Shown here: positions 6,355-12,063 of the stretch, in pieces
Layout of the letters: each line of letters begins with the position of its first letter
Numbering within the stretch: position 1 is the first letter of the stretch
Notes under the pieces: model-generated
What the model was told of the DNA's origin: nothing
The model's database searches: none
What the model saw: only the letters and a program-made list of their open reading frames with translations
Origin: SIAJ01 sp036266155
Lineage (GTDB): Bacteria; Planctomycetota; Planctomycetia; Gemmatales; Gemmataceae
Reading direction: 5' to 3'
DNA: 12,063 nt
Assembly (NCBI GenBank): GCA_036266155.1
Contig: DATANR010000301.1
Span: 1-12,063, forward strand
Made by a program: the position numbers and the translations under genes

Positions 6355-6381
6355 CTCGTTCCCGCGCTCCGCATTGGAACG
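6355..6381. repeat. CTCGTTCC...GGAACG dyad, probable degenerate intergenic repeat
   Basis: CGTTCC at 6357-6362 pairs with GGAACG at 6376-6381. The surrounding CTCGTTCCCGCGCTCCGC resembles, from general familiarity, the common bacterial intergenic repeat of the form CTCGTTCCCA-AGCTC-...-TGGGAACG. This copy has lost the inner arms. No second copy is visible in the window. Confidence 0.35.
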
Positions 6382-6447
6382 ACAGTAGATCAGCGCAAGC
6401 GCAAGGCACCGTTGCGCGGAATCGCTACCGACGCTCGTGCCGCGACG

Positions 6448-7008
6448 CTATCCCGCACGATCAGCCTGTTGTTCCGTGTCGGCGTTCGATTTCAAATCAA
6501 ACGCCCAGGTCGCGACCTGGATCTCGACATTGGGATGGTGGATCTTTTTGTAGGCCTCCGCCTGTTGGTGAAGCCACTTAAAATAGCTCTTGTACGGTAC
6601 CTTCCGCCTAGACTCCACCTGCTTCATAAACGGCTGCAGGTGAGGCCAAATCGTTAGGATCGTTATCCATTCGGTCTGAAGCGTCTCCTCAGTTGGCAAG
6701 ACGCCACACTGCAATCGATGACCGAGCAAGTCAAAGGTCCGCAAGATCAGCTCAATGTATTCGAGATCCTCAGCAGTTTTCGGGTCTTTGATGTCGTCTG
6801 CCGATCGACTGAGAACAATGCGAATCGCTTGCTGCATGCCGGGCGCGATTAGATCATGATGAAGACTCGTCAGACTGTTGAACATCATTTGACGGTTCGA
6901 CAACTCAAGCTGATGGCGGTACAATTTTTGGCCGCGCAGAACCAACAAGATCCCGACAATGGCAACCACAGGCGTGACGACGGCGCCGGCCGTTTGGATT
7001 GTTTCCAT
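6448..7008 (-). CDS. Membrane-anchored protein of unknown function
   Basis: This 186-residue protein is not recognised with confidence. Residues 8-24 (AVVTPVVAIVGILLVLR) form a single N-terminal membrane helix, followed by the basic/amphipathic linker RGQKLYRHQLELSNRQ. The remainder is a soluble, mainly alpha-helical domain rich in Leu, Gln and His, with no Cys pair or obvious catalytic motif. N-terminal helix plus ~150-residue helical domain recalls DUF4760-type proteins, but that is only a resemblance. The ATG at 7008 has no clear ribosome binding site. Codon choice appears less GC-biased than in neighbouring genes, and both flanks are non-coding with short repeats, so recent acquisition is possible. 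It converges with rlmN and diverges from the sigma-factor gene. Confidence 0.75.
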   Translation of the reverse strand: METIQTAGAVVTPVVAIVGILLVLRGQKLYRHQLELSNRQMMFNSLTSLHHDLIAPGMQQAIRIVLSRSADDIKDPKTAEDLEYIELILRTFDLLGHRLQCGVLPTEETLQTEWITILTIWPHLQPFMKQVESRRKVPYKSYFKWLHQQAEAYKKIHHPNVEIQVATWAFDLKSNADTEQQADRAG

Positions 7009-7194
7009 CGGTGTCGAGCCTCATCTCAGGTGGGTTGGCGAAAACAAAACCTGACACGATGATACTTGCCTCGCGACGCAAAGCGCTATTCGCCGAGGCA
7101 GTCATAACATTGTTCCCGGTACCGCACAGCTTGGTGTATCGACCAGCCTTCGCCTTGTTTACGCCGCACAAAAGATGACCCCACTCTACTAAAC

Positions 7195-7225
7195 GAACTG
7201 GCATCCGCGTCGCGTCGGCTGTAAT
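7195..7225 (+). promoter_or_regulatory. Weak promoter candidate upstream of the sigma-factor gene
   Basis: GAACTG at 7195-7200 is ECF-like (AAC core). TGTAAT at 7220-7225 is a reasonable -10 element, 43 bases before the GTG start. The 19-base spacer is long for either promoter class, so this is only a candidate. It would fit autoregulation of the sigma/anti-sigma operon. The rest of 7009-7194 holds no supported gene. Confidence 0.18.
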
Positions 7226-7267
7226 CTGTCCGATGTCGCCCATTGCGTCGTCGGCCGGGGAGTCCGC

Positions 7268-7927
7268 GTGAGTATTGGGCAAACCAGCGCCCAGATGGCC
7301 CTCCGCGACCCGGATATCCGGCTTATGCTGCGGGTCCGGGAGGACGATGCCGCCGCGTTTGCCGAACTGGTCAGCAACTACCAACACCGCCTCATCGGCA
7401 TCATGCACCACCTCGTCGGCAATGCTGATGAGGCCGAAGACCTGGCCCAAGAGGTTTTTCTTCGCGTCTATCGCAATCGCAAGAAGTATTCGCCACAAGC
7501 CAAGTTTTCGACGTGGTTGTTCACCATCGCGAACAATCTTGCGTTGAATGCCCTGCGTAACCGCGGTCGTAAGCCGATCGTGCCGCTCGAAGCAAGCGAG
7601 TCCGGTCCGCTGGGTCCGCGGCCGGAAGAGCAGCTTGCGCGCTACCAGGGAGCGACGCCGTCGTTCGGGTTGCGGCAAGCCGAGCTGGCCGATCGCATCC
7701 GCACGGCGCTCGATACGCTCAACGAGCGGCAGAAGATGGCCGTCGTGCTCAACAAGTTCGAAGAGATGAATTACGCCGAGATCGCCGAGGTCATGGGACT
7801 GACGACCAAGGCGGTGAAGTCGCTTTTGAGCCGGGCGCGGGCGAGACTGCGCGAGGCCCTGGCGGGTTACATTTACATGGACGGAGCGCCGATTCCGTCG
7901 ACGGACGAAACCGAGAGGGACAACTAG
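7268..7927 (+). CDS. RNA polymerase ECF-type sigma factor
   Basis: Extracytoplasmic-function sigma factor that directs RNA polymerase to a stress or envelope regulon. Of its 219 residues, sigma region 2 spans about 30-97, with the core-binding and -10-recognising motif DEAEDLAQEVFLRVYRNRKKY and the helix FSTWLFTIANNLALNALR. A Pro/Glu-rich linker covers about 104-136. Sigma region 4 spans about 140-196, with LNERQKMAVVLNKFEEMNYAEIAEVMGLTTKAVKSLLSRARARLRE forming the -35-recognising helix-turn-helix. The GTG start at 7268 has GGGGAG at 7257-7262 at suitable spacing. An in-frame ATG at 7295 would give a 210-residue form and cannot be excluded. The next gene starts two bases after the stop, so translation is probably coupled. 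The group cannot be assigned from sequence alone. Confidence 0.93.
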   Translation: MSIGQTSAQMALRDPDIRLMLRVREDDAAAFAELVSNYQHRLIGIMHHLVGNADEAEDLAQEVFLRVYRNRKKYSPQAKFSTWLFTIANNLALNALRNRGRKPIVPLEASESGPLGPRPEEQLARYQGATPSFGLRQAELADRIRTALDTLNERQKMAVVLNKFEEMNYAEIAEVMGLTTKAVKSLLSRARARLREALAGYIYMDGAPIPSTDETERDN

Positions 7928-7929
7928 GC

Positions 7930-8487
7930 GTGGCCGACACCAAGCCGATGCCGGAAGACGACATGCCCGATGGGGCCACGGAGGAACTCGTCGCATACCT
8001 CGACGGCGAACTCGACGACAAGGCCGCCGAGTCGTTCGCTACGCGGTTGACGCTCGACTCCAAGTTGCGTGCCGAGGCCGATGCACTGCAACGTGCCTGG
8101 GACATTCTCGACGTGCTCCCACGGCCGCAGCCCACCGGCAACTTCGCGACGCGCACGCTGTCGCAGGTCCTGCCGGTGTCGCTGAGCACCAGCGGGACGC
8201 AGATCTTCACCCCGTCCGGACCGGCGGCGGCCACCATGCCGGCCATGCCTCCGGCGCGACCGGCGACCGGGTTCTGGTTGACGTCGCTCTTCGTGATCCT
8301 GGTGGCCGGGATCGGCGGTTACCTGGGTCATCGCGAGTTCGCACCCGCTCCGAAGCCGGTCGTACCCGAACCGAGTCTCGACGATGTGCCGCTAATGAAA
8401 AACCTGCGGCTTTACCGCAACATTGATGACAGCGATTATTTGAAGAAACTCGACTCGCCGGACCTCTTTGGCGATGAGGGCGATTAG
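7930..8487 (+). CDS. Single-pass membrane anti-sigma factor-like protein without zinc ligands
   Basis: The likely partner of the preceding ECF sigma factor. Residues 18-62 (ELVAYLDGELDDKAAESFATRL through ALQRAWDILDVLP) match the two-helix core of anti-sigma domains of the zf-HC2/RskA type. The usual His-x3-Cys-x2-Cys zinc ligands are absent, and the protein has no Cys at all. A Pro/Ala/Thr-rich linker covers 81-112, and one membrane helix lies at about 114-133 (FWLTSLFVILVAGIGGYLG). The C-terminal ~50 residues would be outside the membrane and end in the acidic segment NLRLYRNIDDSDYLKKLDSPDLFGDEGD. The GTG start lies two bases after the sigma stop. Proposed job: hold the sigma factor at the membrane until a signal arrives. 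The role rests on domain pattern and context. Confidence 0.82.
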   Translation: MADTKPMPEDDMPDGATEELVAYLDGELDDKAAESFATRLTLDSKLRAEADALQRAWDILDVLPRPQPTGNFATRTLSQVLPVSLSTSGTQIFTPSGPAAATMPAMPPARPATGFWLTSLFVILVAGIGGYLGHREFAPAPKPVVPEPSLDDVPLMKNLRLYRNIDDSDYLKKLDSPDLFGDEGD

Positions 8488-8493
8488 CGACCA

Positions 8494-8593
8494 ATGCAAA
8501 ATGCAAAATGCAAAATGCAAAATGACAGAACCGCGGGCTGCGCAGCCCGGTGGTTATGTCTTCGTTTTTGCATTTATCATTTTGCATTTATCA
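8494..8593 (+). repeat. Composite intergenic repeat overlapping a start codon and signal peptide
   Basis: Left arm: four perfect copies of the heptamer ATGCAAA at 8494-8521, then ATGAC. Centre: a 16-bp palindrome CGGGCTGCGCAGCCCG at 8534-8549. Right arm: two perfect copies of the 14-mer TTTTGCATTTATCA at 8566-8579 and 8580-8593. The arms are inversely related (ATGCAAAA against TTTTGCAT), so the whole element can fold into one long imperfect hairpin. It sits in the six-base gap after the anti-sigma gene and extends about 100 bases into the next ORF. From general familiarity, similar MQNAKCK-coding repeats are common in planctomycete spacers. Confidence 0.85.
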
Positions 8594-9690
8594 TTTCGGT
8601 CGCCACCGCCGCTCATGACACGCCGATCAACCCCGATGATCCCGCCTACCTTCGCCGCCAGTACGCGTGGTTCCAGGCCCAGGACCCGGCTCGGCAACAG
8701 CAATTGCGTAAGCTGCACGCTGATTTTCAAAACCTCATGCCCGAGGATCAAGCCCGTCTGACCAAGGTGATGCAAGGCTACAACGCCTGGCTGGCTCGGC
8801 TGCCGGAGGTCGACCGCGAACGGGTGCTGGCCGCACCGACAGCCGCCGAGCGCCTCGAAGAAGTGAGACGCTTGCGCGAGCGCGACTGGGTGGACAGTTT
8901 GCCGAAGGTTTATCGCGATGAATACGCAGCGCTCGATGTGGACGCGCGCCGGCAGCGCGTGCAAGACTGGCGTACCGAAGAAGCGGAGCGCCGCGAGGAA
9001 TGGTCGTTGGCGCAGAAGCACTGGGCCGGGAATCCCGCCGGCAAGATTCCACCGTTTTTCCTGCAGGAAAATCAAGAAGCCCTAGACACTTTTGTCGGGC
9101 GATTACGCGAAAACCTGAACGAGTTCGAGCGCAAACACTTCGACGAAACGCGCGCGGCCGCGAAAGAATACGGCGTCTTCGTTGGGTATGCCATGGAGAT
9201 CGTCCGGCTGGCCGACGCCCATCCGCTGCTGCCATGGAGCAAGGTCGGTCCTCACGATTGGAAAGAACTGTCGGATGACGTCAAAAAGTATTTGCGCGAG
9301 AACAATGCGCAGCGATTCACCAATGAACCCAGGGACATGAAACGACTCCAGGGCCGTTGGCCCGAATACGCCTGGGAGTTGGCCAACTACTGTGCGAAAA
9401 ACGATTTGAAGTTGCCGATGCCCTTGGGCGATTGTCGCAAAGACCAGATGCCGGCGGACGTAACCCAATTCCTGCAGGAAAAGCTCGAGCCGGCGTTAAA
9501 GAAAACCGAGGCCGGTCGGGCCGATCTAAAGGCGCTCGATGAAGCTCAGGGCAAATGGCCGGACTATCCGCGTCTCATCATGGACCTGGCGCGCAAGCAA
9601 AACCTGACAGTTCCAGGGTGGTCGCTGCCGGGCGCGCTGCAGTTCAAGCAGTTCTGGGACAATCATCGCATGCCAAAAAAAGGCAAGTAG
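8494..9690 (+). CDS. Predicted secreted alpha-helical protein, third gene of the sigma operon
   Basis: No named family is recognised. The 398-residue ORF begins within a repeat element, so its first ~35 residues (MQNAKCKMQNDRTAG and on) are repeat-encoded. Residues 20-40 (WLCLRFCIYHFAFIISVATAA) nevertheless form a plausible signal peptide with an A-T-A-A cleavage site before HDTP. The mature part is highly charged and mostly helical: 45-240 is rich in Arg, Glu and Gln (YAWFQAQDPARQQQLRKLHADFQ; RLEEVRRLRERDWVDSLPKVYRDEY), reminiscent of periplasmic LTXXQ/DUF3106-like helical proteins. Residues 262-375 contain two copies of a ~50-residue unit sharing DVxxxLxE ... QGxWPxY ... LxxP. It follows the anti-sigma gene by six bases, so it may take part in sensing or be an operon passenger. 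The exact start is uncertain. No later in-frame ATG precedes the conserved-looking mature region. Confidence 0.8.
   Translation: MQNAKCKMQNDRTAGCAARWLCLRFCIYHFAFIISVATAAHDTPINPDDPAYLRRQYAWFQAQDPARQQQLRKLHADFQNLMPEDQARLTKVMQGYNAWLARLPEVDRERVLAAPTAAERLEEVRRLRERDWVDSLPKVYRDEYAALDVDARRQRVQDWRTEEAERREEWSLAQKHWAGNPAGKIPPFFLQENQEALDTFVGRLRENLNEFERKHFDETRAAAKEYGVFVGYAMEIVRLADAHPLLPWSKVGPHDWKELSDDVKKYLRENNAQRFTNEPRDMKRLQGRWPEYAWELANYCAKNDLKLPMPLGDCRKDQMPADVTQFLQEKLEPALKKTEAGRADLKALDEAQGKWPDYPRLIMDLARKQNLTVPGWSLPGALQFKQFWDNHRMPKKGK
9277..9621 (+). repeat. Internal protein-level duplication
   Basis: Residues 262-311 (DVKKYLREN ... LQGRWPEYAWELANYCAKNDLKLP) and 322-374 (DVTQFLQEK ... AQGKWPDYPRLIMDLARKQNLTVP) align along their length with the invariant core QG-R/K-WP-E/D-Y and a terminal L-x-x-P. 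DNA identity is low, so the duplication is old. It suggests a two-repeat helical domain. Confidence 0.65.
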
Positions 9691-9721
9691 TCGTGGACCG
9701 GTTCCGTTTATACGTGCACCC

Positions 9722-9750
9722 GCGCGAAGGCCCCGCCTGAAAATTCGCGC
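9722..9750 (+). terminator. Stem-loop after the secreted-protein gene
   Basis: GCGCGAA at 9722-9728 pairs perfectly with TTCGCGC at 9744-9750 around a 15-base loop, 31 bases after the stop. There is no T tail, so it is at best a weak or factor-dependent terminator for the sigma operon. Confidence 0.3.
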
Positions 9751-9950
9751 CATAATCGAAACGGCCCTCATCCACCGCGATAGAGCCGTGTGGCATTTGC
9801 TCCGGCAAGCTAGTCTAATGAAGTGCCGTAGAAACGCAAAATGCACCTGGGTCGGGCGGGGTCCGCAACATGCTCGCAAGAGGTATTTTACGGAATTACT
9901 TACAAGATAATGATTTACGCTGAGATCGGCCCGGCGGTGGATTCGTTCGC

Positions 9951-9987
9951 GTTTCGTTTCGGGGGTGTGTGTGTTTTTGAACGAAAC
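9951..9987 (+). promoter_or_regulatory. Inverted repeat with GT-rich loop upstream of the hybrid kinase
   Basis: GTTTCGTTT at 9951-9959 pairs with GAACGAAAC at 9979-9987 (nine pairs, one G-T wobble). The loop between them contains a run of G, then (GT)n, then T5. The dyad ends 73 bases before the kinase ATG and could be a regulator binding site or a leader RNA hairpin. Function unknown. Confidence 0.35.
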
Positions 9988-10059
9988 ATGTGACGGAATG
10001 ACACCGCTCGTCGTCGCGAACGATGGGACAAGCGTTCGATTTCGCGGCCGGGAGAGTTC

Positions 10060-12048
10060 ATGACGACCCCGCTGCGCGTTCTCTTCGTCGAGGACTCCGA
10101 AGACGACATGCGGCTGCTGGTGCGGCAGCTTCGGCAAGGCGGTTACGCACCGGCCTTCGAGCGGGCCGAGACGGCGGACGGTCTGCGTGCGGCACTGCAT
10201 CGGGGCGGCTGGGACATCATCATTTCGGATTACGCCATGCCGCGGCTGAGCGGCCTGGAGGCCCTCGCCGTCACATTGCAACTCGCTCCGGAGGTGCCCT
10301 TCCTGTTGGTGTCGGGGACGGTCGGCGAGGAGGTGGCCGTCGACTCGATCAAGGCCGGCGCCGCCGACTACTTGATGAAGCAGAATCTCATTCGCTTTGT
10401 GCCGGCGGTGACCCGTGCGATCCGCGACGCGGCCGAGCGACGAGCGATGGGCCGTGCTGAGTCGGTTCTGCGCGAGCAGCGGTCCTTGCTCGGCATGATT
10501 TACGACAACACCGCGGACGCCCTGGTGTTGCATACCTGGGACCCGCACGACGCGACCTGGAAACTGACGAGCGCCAATCGAGCGACTCTCGTCATGACCC
10601 AGGCGCTGGGTATTGAGGTAGCCGAGGCCCAGTTGTATGGTCGCCGGGTCGAGGAGGTGGCGCGAACGTTGTGGCCAACCGCGGAAGATGAAACCGATGC
10701 CGTTCTCGACGATTTTTACCGTGCGGCCGAGTCGGGCCGATCGTGGATGCGCGAAACTCAGCTCACGGCGAACGGCGGCGCCGTCTTCGCGGAACTGACG
10801 TTGATCCCGTTCTTCGGCCCGGATGGCTTGAGCCGGCATTTGCTGATCGTCGCCCGTGACATTACGGCCCGCCGTCAGGCCGAAGGAGCACGCCGCGAAT
10901 TTGAGGCGCGTCTGGCCCAGTCGCGGAAGATGGAAGCCTTGGGCCAACTCGCGGGCGGCGTCGCCCACGACTTCAACAACATCCTGGCCGGCATCCTCGG
11001 GTTCGCCGACATGATTCGCCGGATCGCTCCGGAAACCCCGGTGGCCGGCTTCGGGCAGGAAATCGTACAAGCGGCCAAGCGGGCTCGCGATCTCGTCAAG
11101 CAGATTCTCATGTTCAGCCGCCGCCAAACGGGCGAACGCCGGCCGGTGCGCTTGCCGGACATCGTGCATGAAGCGCTGCAACTCGTTCGTGGAACGGCCC
11201 CGACGAGCGTGGAAATCAGCACACAAATCGACGGCGATTTGCCTTTTGTCATGGGGGACGCGACGCAGCTTCATCAAGTCGTGATGAACCTCTGCACGAA
11301 CGCCGTTCAGGCTATGAGCGATACAGGTGGGACGCTCGTTATCGGCGTCGACACGAAAGAAGTTGGCGCGGAGTTTGCACGGAAGCATCCGCCGCTTCGG
11401 CCTGGTGATTATCTTCGGCTCGCGGTGGTGGATACGGGACCGGGAATGCCCCAGACCGTGATGGACCGCCTGTTCGAGCCGTTCTTCACGACCAAGGCTC
11501 CGGGTGTCGGAACCGGACTAGGGCTCTCCGTTGTGCATGGTGTCGTCCAAAACCACGAGGGCGCCATCATCGTTGAAAGTCGACCGGGTGATGGAACTAC
11601 GTTTGAGGTTTATCTGCCGGTCGTCGCCGCTCCATCGTGGTCAGGAGACTCGCCCGTGTCCGACAAGACTGTTGCCGTAACCGTCAGTCGACGCATTCTG
11701 TTCGTCGACGACGAAGCCGCCATCGCTCGGCTTGCGCAGGTCATGCTCAAGTCGCTCGGACATACGGCGACGACGTTCGGCAAGCCAGCCGAAGGAGTCG
11801 CCGCGCTCCAGGCTGACCCAACTTCGTTCGATCTGGTCATTACCGACCTGACGATGCCCGGAATGACGGGCGTTGAATTGGCGCGCAAGGTTCGGCAAAT
11901 CCGACCGGACATTCCAATCATCCTGAGCAGCGGGTACGCCGATGAAGTGCCCGAAGAAACATTGAAGGAATTGGGAATCGTCGAAGTGCTGCCCAAGCCG
12001 TTCCAGATGCAGGCTCTGGGATCCGCGGTGGTGCGGGCAACAGCTTGA
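10060..12048 (+). CDS. Soluble hybrid histidine kinase, REC-PAS-HisKA-HATPase-REC
   Basis: The 662-residue two-component protein has no membrane helix, so it acts in the cytosol. In order: REC1 (about 5-125) has acidic Glu11/Asp12, phospho-acceptor Asp57 in IIISDYAMP and Lys107. A linker and PAS-like domain (about 140-275) ends in the typical VARDITARRQAE. The HisKA domain has His303 in QLAGGVAHDFNNILAGILGF. The HATPase (about 395-520) has the N box around 410-420 (NLCTNAVQAM), G1 DTGPGM at 458-463, the F box LFEPFFTTK and G2 GTGLGLS. REC2 (545-662) has Asp550/551, acceptor Asp596 in LVITDLTMPG and Lys646 in LPKPF. All key residues are present, so it should be active. The ATG is preceded by GGGAGAG at 10050-10056. 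No cognate output regulator or HPt gene lies in the window. Phosphate may pass from the kinase to REC2, while REC1 may receive signals from another kinase. Confidence 0.95.
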   Translation: MTTPLRVLFVEDSEDDMRLLVRQLRQGGYAPAFERAETADGLRAALHRGGWDIIISDYAMPRLSGLEALAVTLQLAPEVPFLLVSGTVGEEVAVDSIKAGAADYLMKQNLIRFVPAVTRAIRDAAERRAMGRAESVLREQRSLLGMIYDNTADALVLHTWDPHDATWKLTSANRATLVMTQALGIEVAEAQLYGRRVEEVARTLWPTAEDETDAVLDDFYRAAESGRSWMRETQLTANGGAVFAELTLIPFFGPDGLSRHLLIVARDITARRQAEGARREFEARLAQSRKMEALGQLAGGVAHDFNNILAGILGFADMIRRIAPETPVAGFGQEIVQAAKRARDLVKQILMFSRRQTGERRPVRLPDIVHEALQLVRGTAPTSVEISTQIDGDLPFVMGDATQLHQVVMNLCTNAVQAMSDTGGTLVIGVDTKEVGAEFARKHPPLRPGDYLRLAVVDTGPGMPQTVMDRLFEPFFTTKAPGVGTGLGLSVVHGVVQNHEGAIIVESRPGDGTTFEVYLPVVAAPSWSGDSPVSDKTVAVTVSRRILFVDDEAAIARLAQVMLKSLGHTATTFGKPAEGVAALQADPTSFDLVITDLTMPGMTGVELARKVRQIRPDIPIILSSGYADEVPEETLKELGIVEVLPKPFQMQALGSAVVRATA

Positions 12049-12063
12049 GGGGTATGGGGGATG

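Larger units (their letters stand above)
6137..6447. other. Intergenic stretch with stem-loops and possible gene remnants
   Basis: This 311-bp spacer separates two convergent genes (rlmN and the 6448-7008 gene). It holds a perfect stem-loop at 6166-6184, a doubtful 35-codon ORF at 6207-6314 and a CTCGTTCC...GGAACG dyad at 6355-6381. Apart from these I see no gene or promoter. Confidence 0.6.
9691..10059. other. Intergenic region before the hybrid kinase
   Basis: This 369-bp spacer lies between two plus-strand genes. It holds a 7-bp dyad at 9722-9750 (GCGCGAA...TTCGCGC) that may end the sigma operon transcript, a dyad at 9951-9987 with a GT-rich loop, and the AT-rich stretch GATAATGATT around 9906-9915 where a promoter could lie. 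No -35 element matched convincingly. The 30-codon ORF at 9818-9910 has no support. No other gene is seen. Confidence 0.6.

Noticed and set aside
7059..7178. 39-codon plus-strand ORF in the spacer before the sigma gene
   Set aside because: No ribosome binding site, no recognisable motif, and length expected by chance.
6905..7996. 363-codon minus-strand ORF across the sigma-factor gene
   Set aside because: Most of it is the shadow of the ECF sigma gene. The part in the 7009-7194 spacer has no recognisable motif.
9791..9803. Sigma-54-like promoter TGGCATTTGC before the kinase
   Set aside because: The GG and GC elements are too close together for the -24/-12 spacing.
9818..9910. 30-codon plus-strand ORF (MKCRRNAK...)
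   Set aside because: No ribosome binding site and no recognisable content. It overlaps the AT-rich candidate promoter stretch.
9526..11388. 620-codon minus-strand ORF under the kinase gene
   Set aside because: It is antisense to the certain histidine kinase and shows no family signature.

Overview
The window is a GC-rich bacterial chromosome segment, most likely from a planctomycete (Planctomycetota). The support is indirect. Three proteins have N-termini built of alternating Asp runs and Arg/Lys-Pro clusters. An ECF sigma factor is followed by an anti-sigma-like protein and a secreted helical protein. A short intergenic repeat reads MQNAKCK when translated. No rRNA, tRNA, CRISPR array or transposase is visible.

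Layout: (1) 1-161, hairpins but no gene, downstream of groEL. (2) 162-2177, the groES-groEL chaperonin operon on the minus strand, with a perfect 11-bp inverted repeat between the genes. (3) 2178-2396, the groES leader, with a large nested hairpin just past the end of the next gene. (4) 2397-4903, three tandem minus-strand paralogues: a polyampholyte N-terminal repeat, three membrane helices and, in two of the three, a C-terminal OB-fold-like domain. (5) 5057-6136, rlmN on the plus strand, divergent from the paralogue cluster. (6) 6137-6447, an apparently degraded intergenic stretch with two short stem-loops and a doubtful 35-codon ORF. (7) 6448-7008, a minus-strand membrane-anchored protein of unknown function that looks less GC-rich than its neighbours. 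(8) 7268-9690, a compact plus-strand module: ECF sigma factor, one-helix anti-sigma-like protein, and a secreted alpha-helical protein whose start codon and signal peptide lie inside an intergenic repeat. (9) 9691-10059, intergenic. (10) 10060-12048, a soluble REC-PAS-HisKA-HATPase-REC hybrid histidine kinase.

GroES and GroEL fold cytosolic proteins, and RlmN methylates 23S rRNA and tRNA. The sigma/anti-sigma/secreted-protein trio looks like an envelope-signalling unit. The hybrid kinase receives and passes on phosphoryl groups, but no DNA-binding partner is present. The least explained parts are the polyampholyte paralogue family and the repeat-derived start of the secreted protein.
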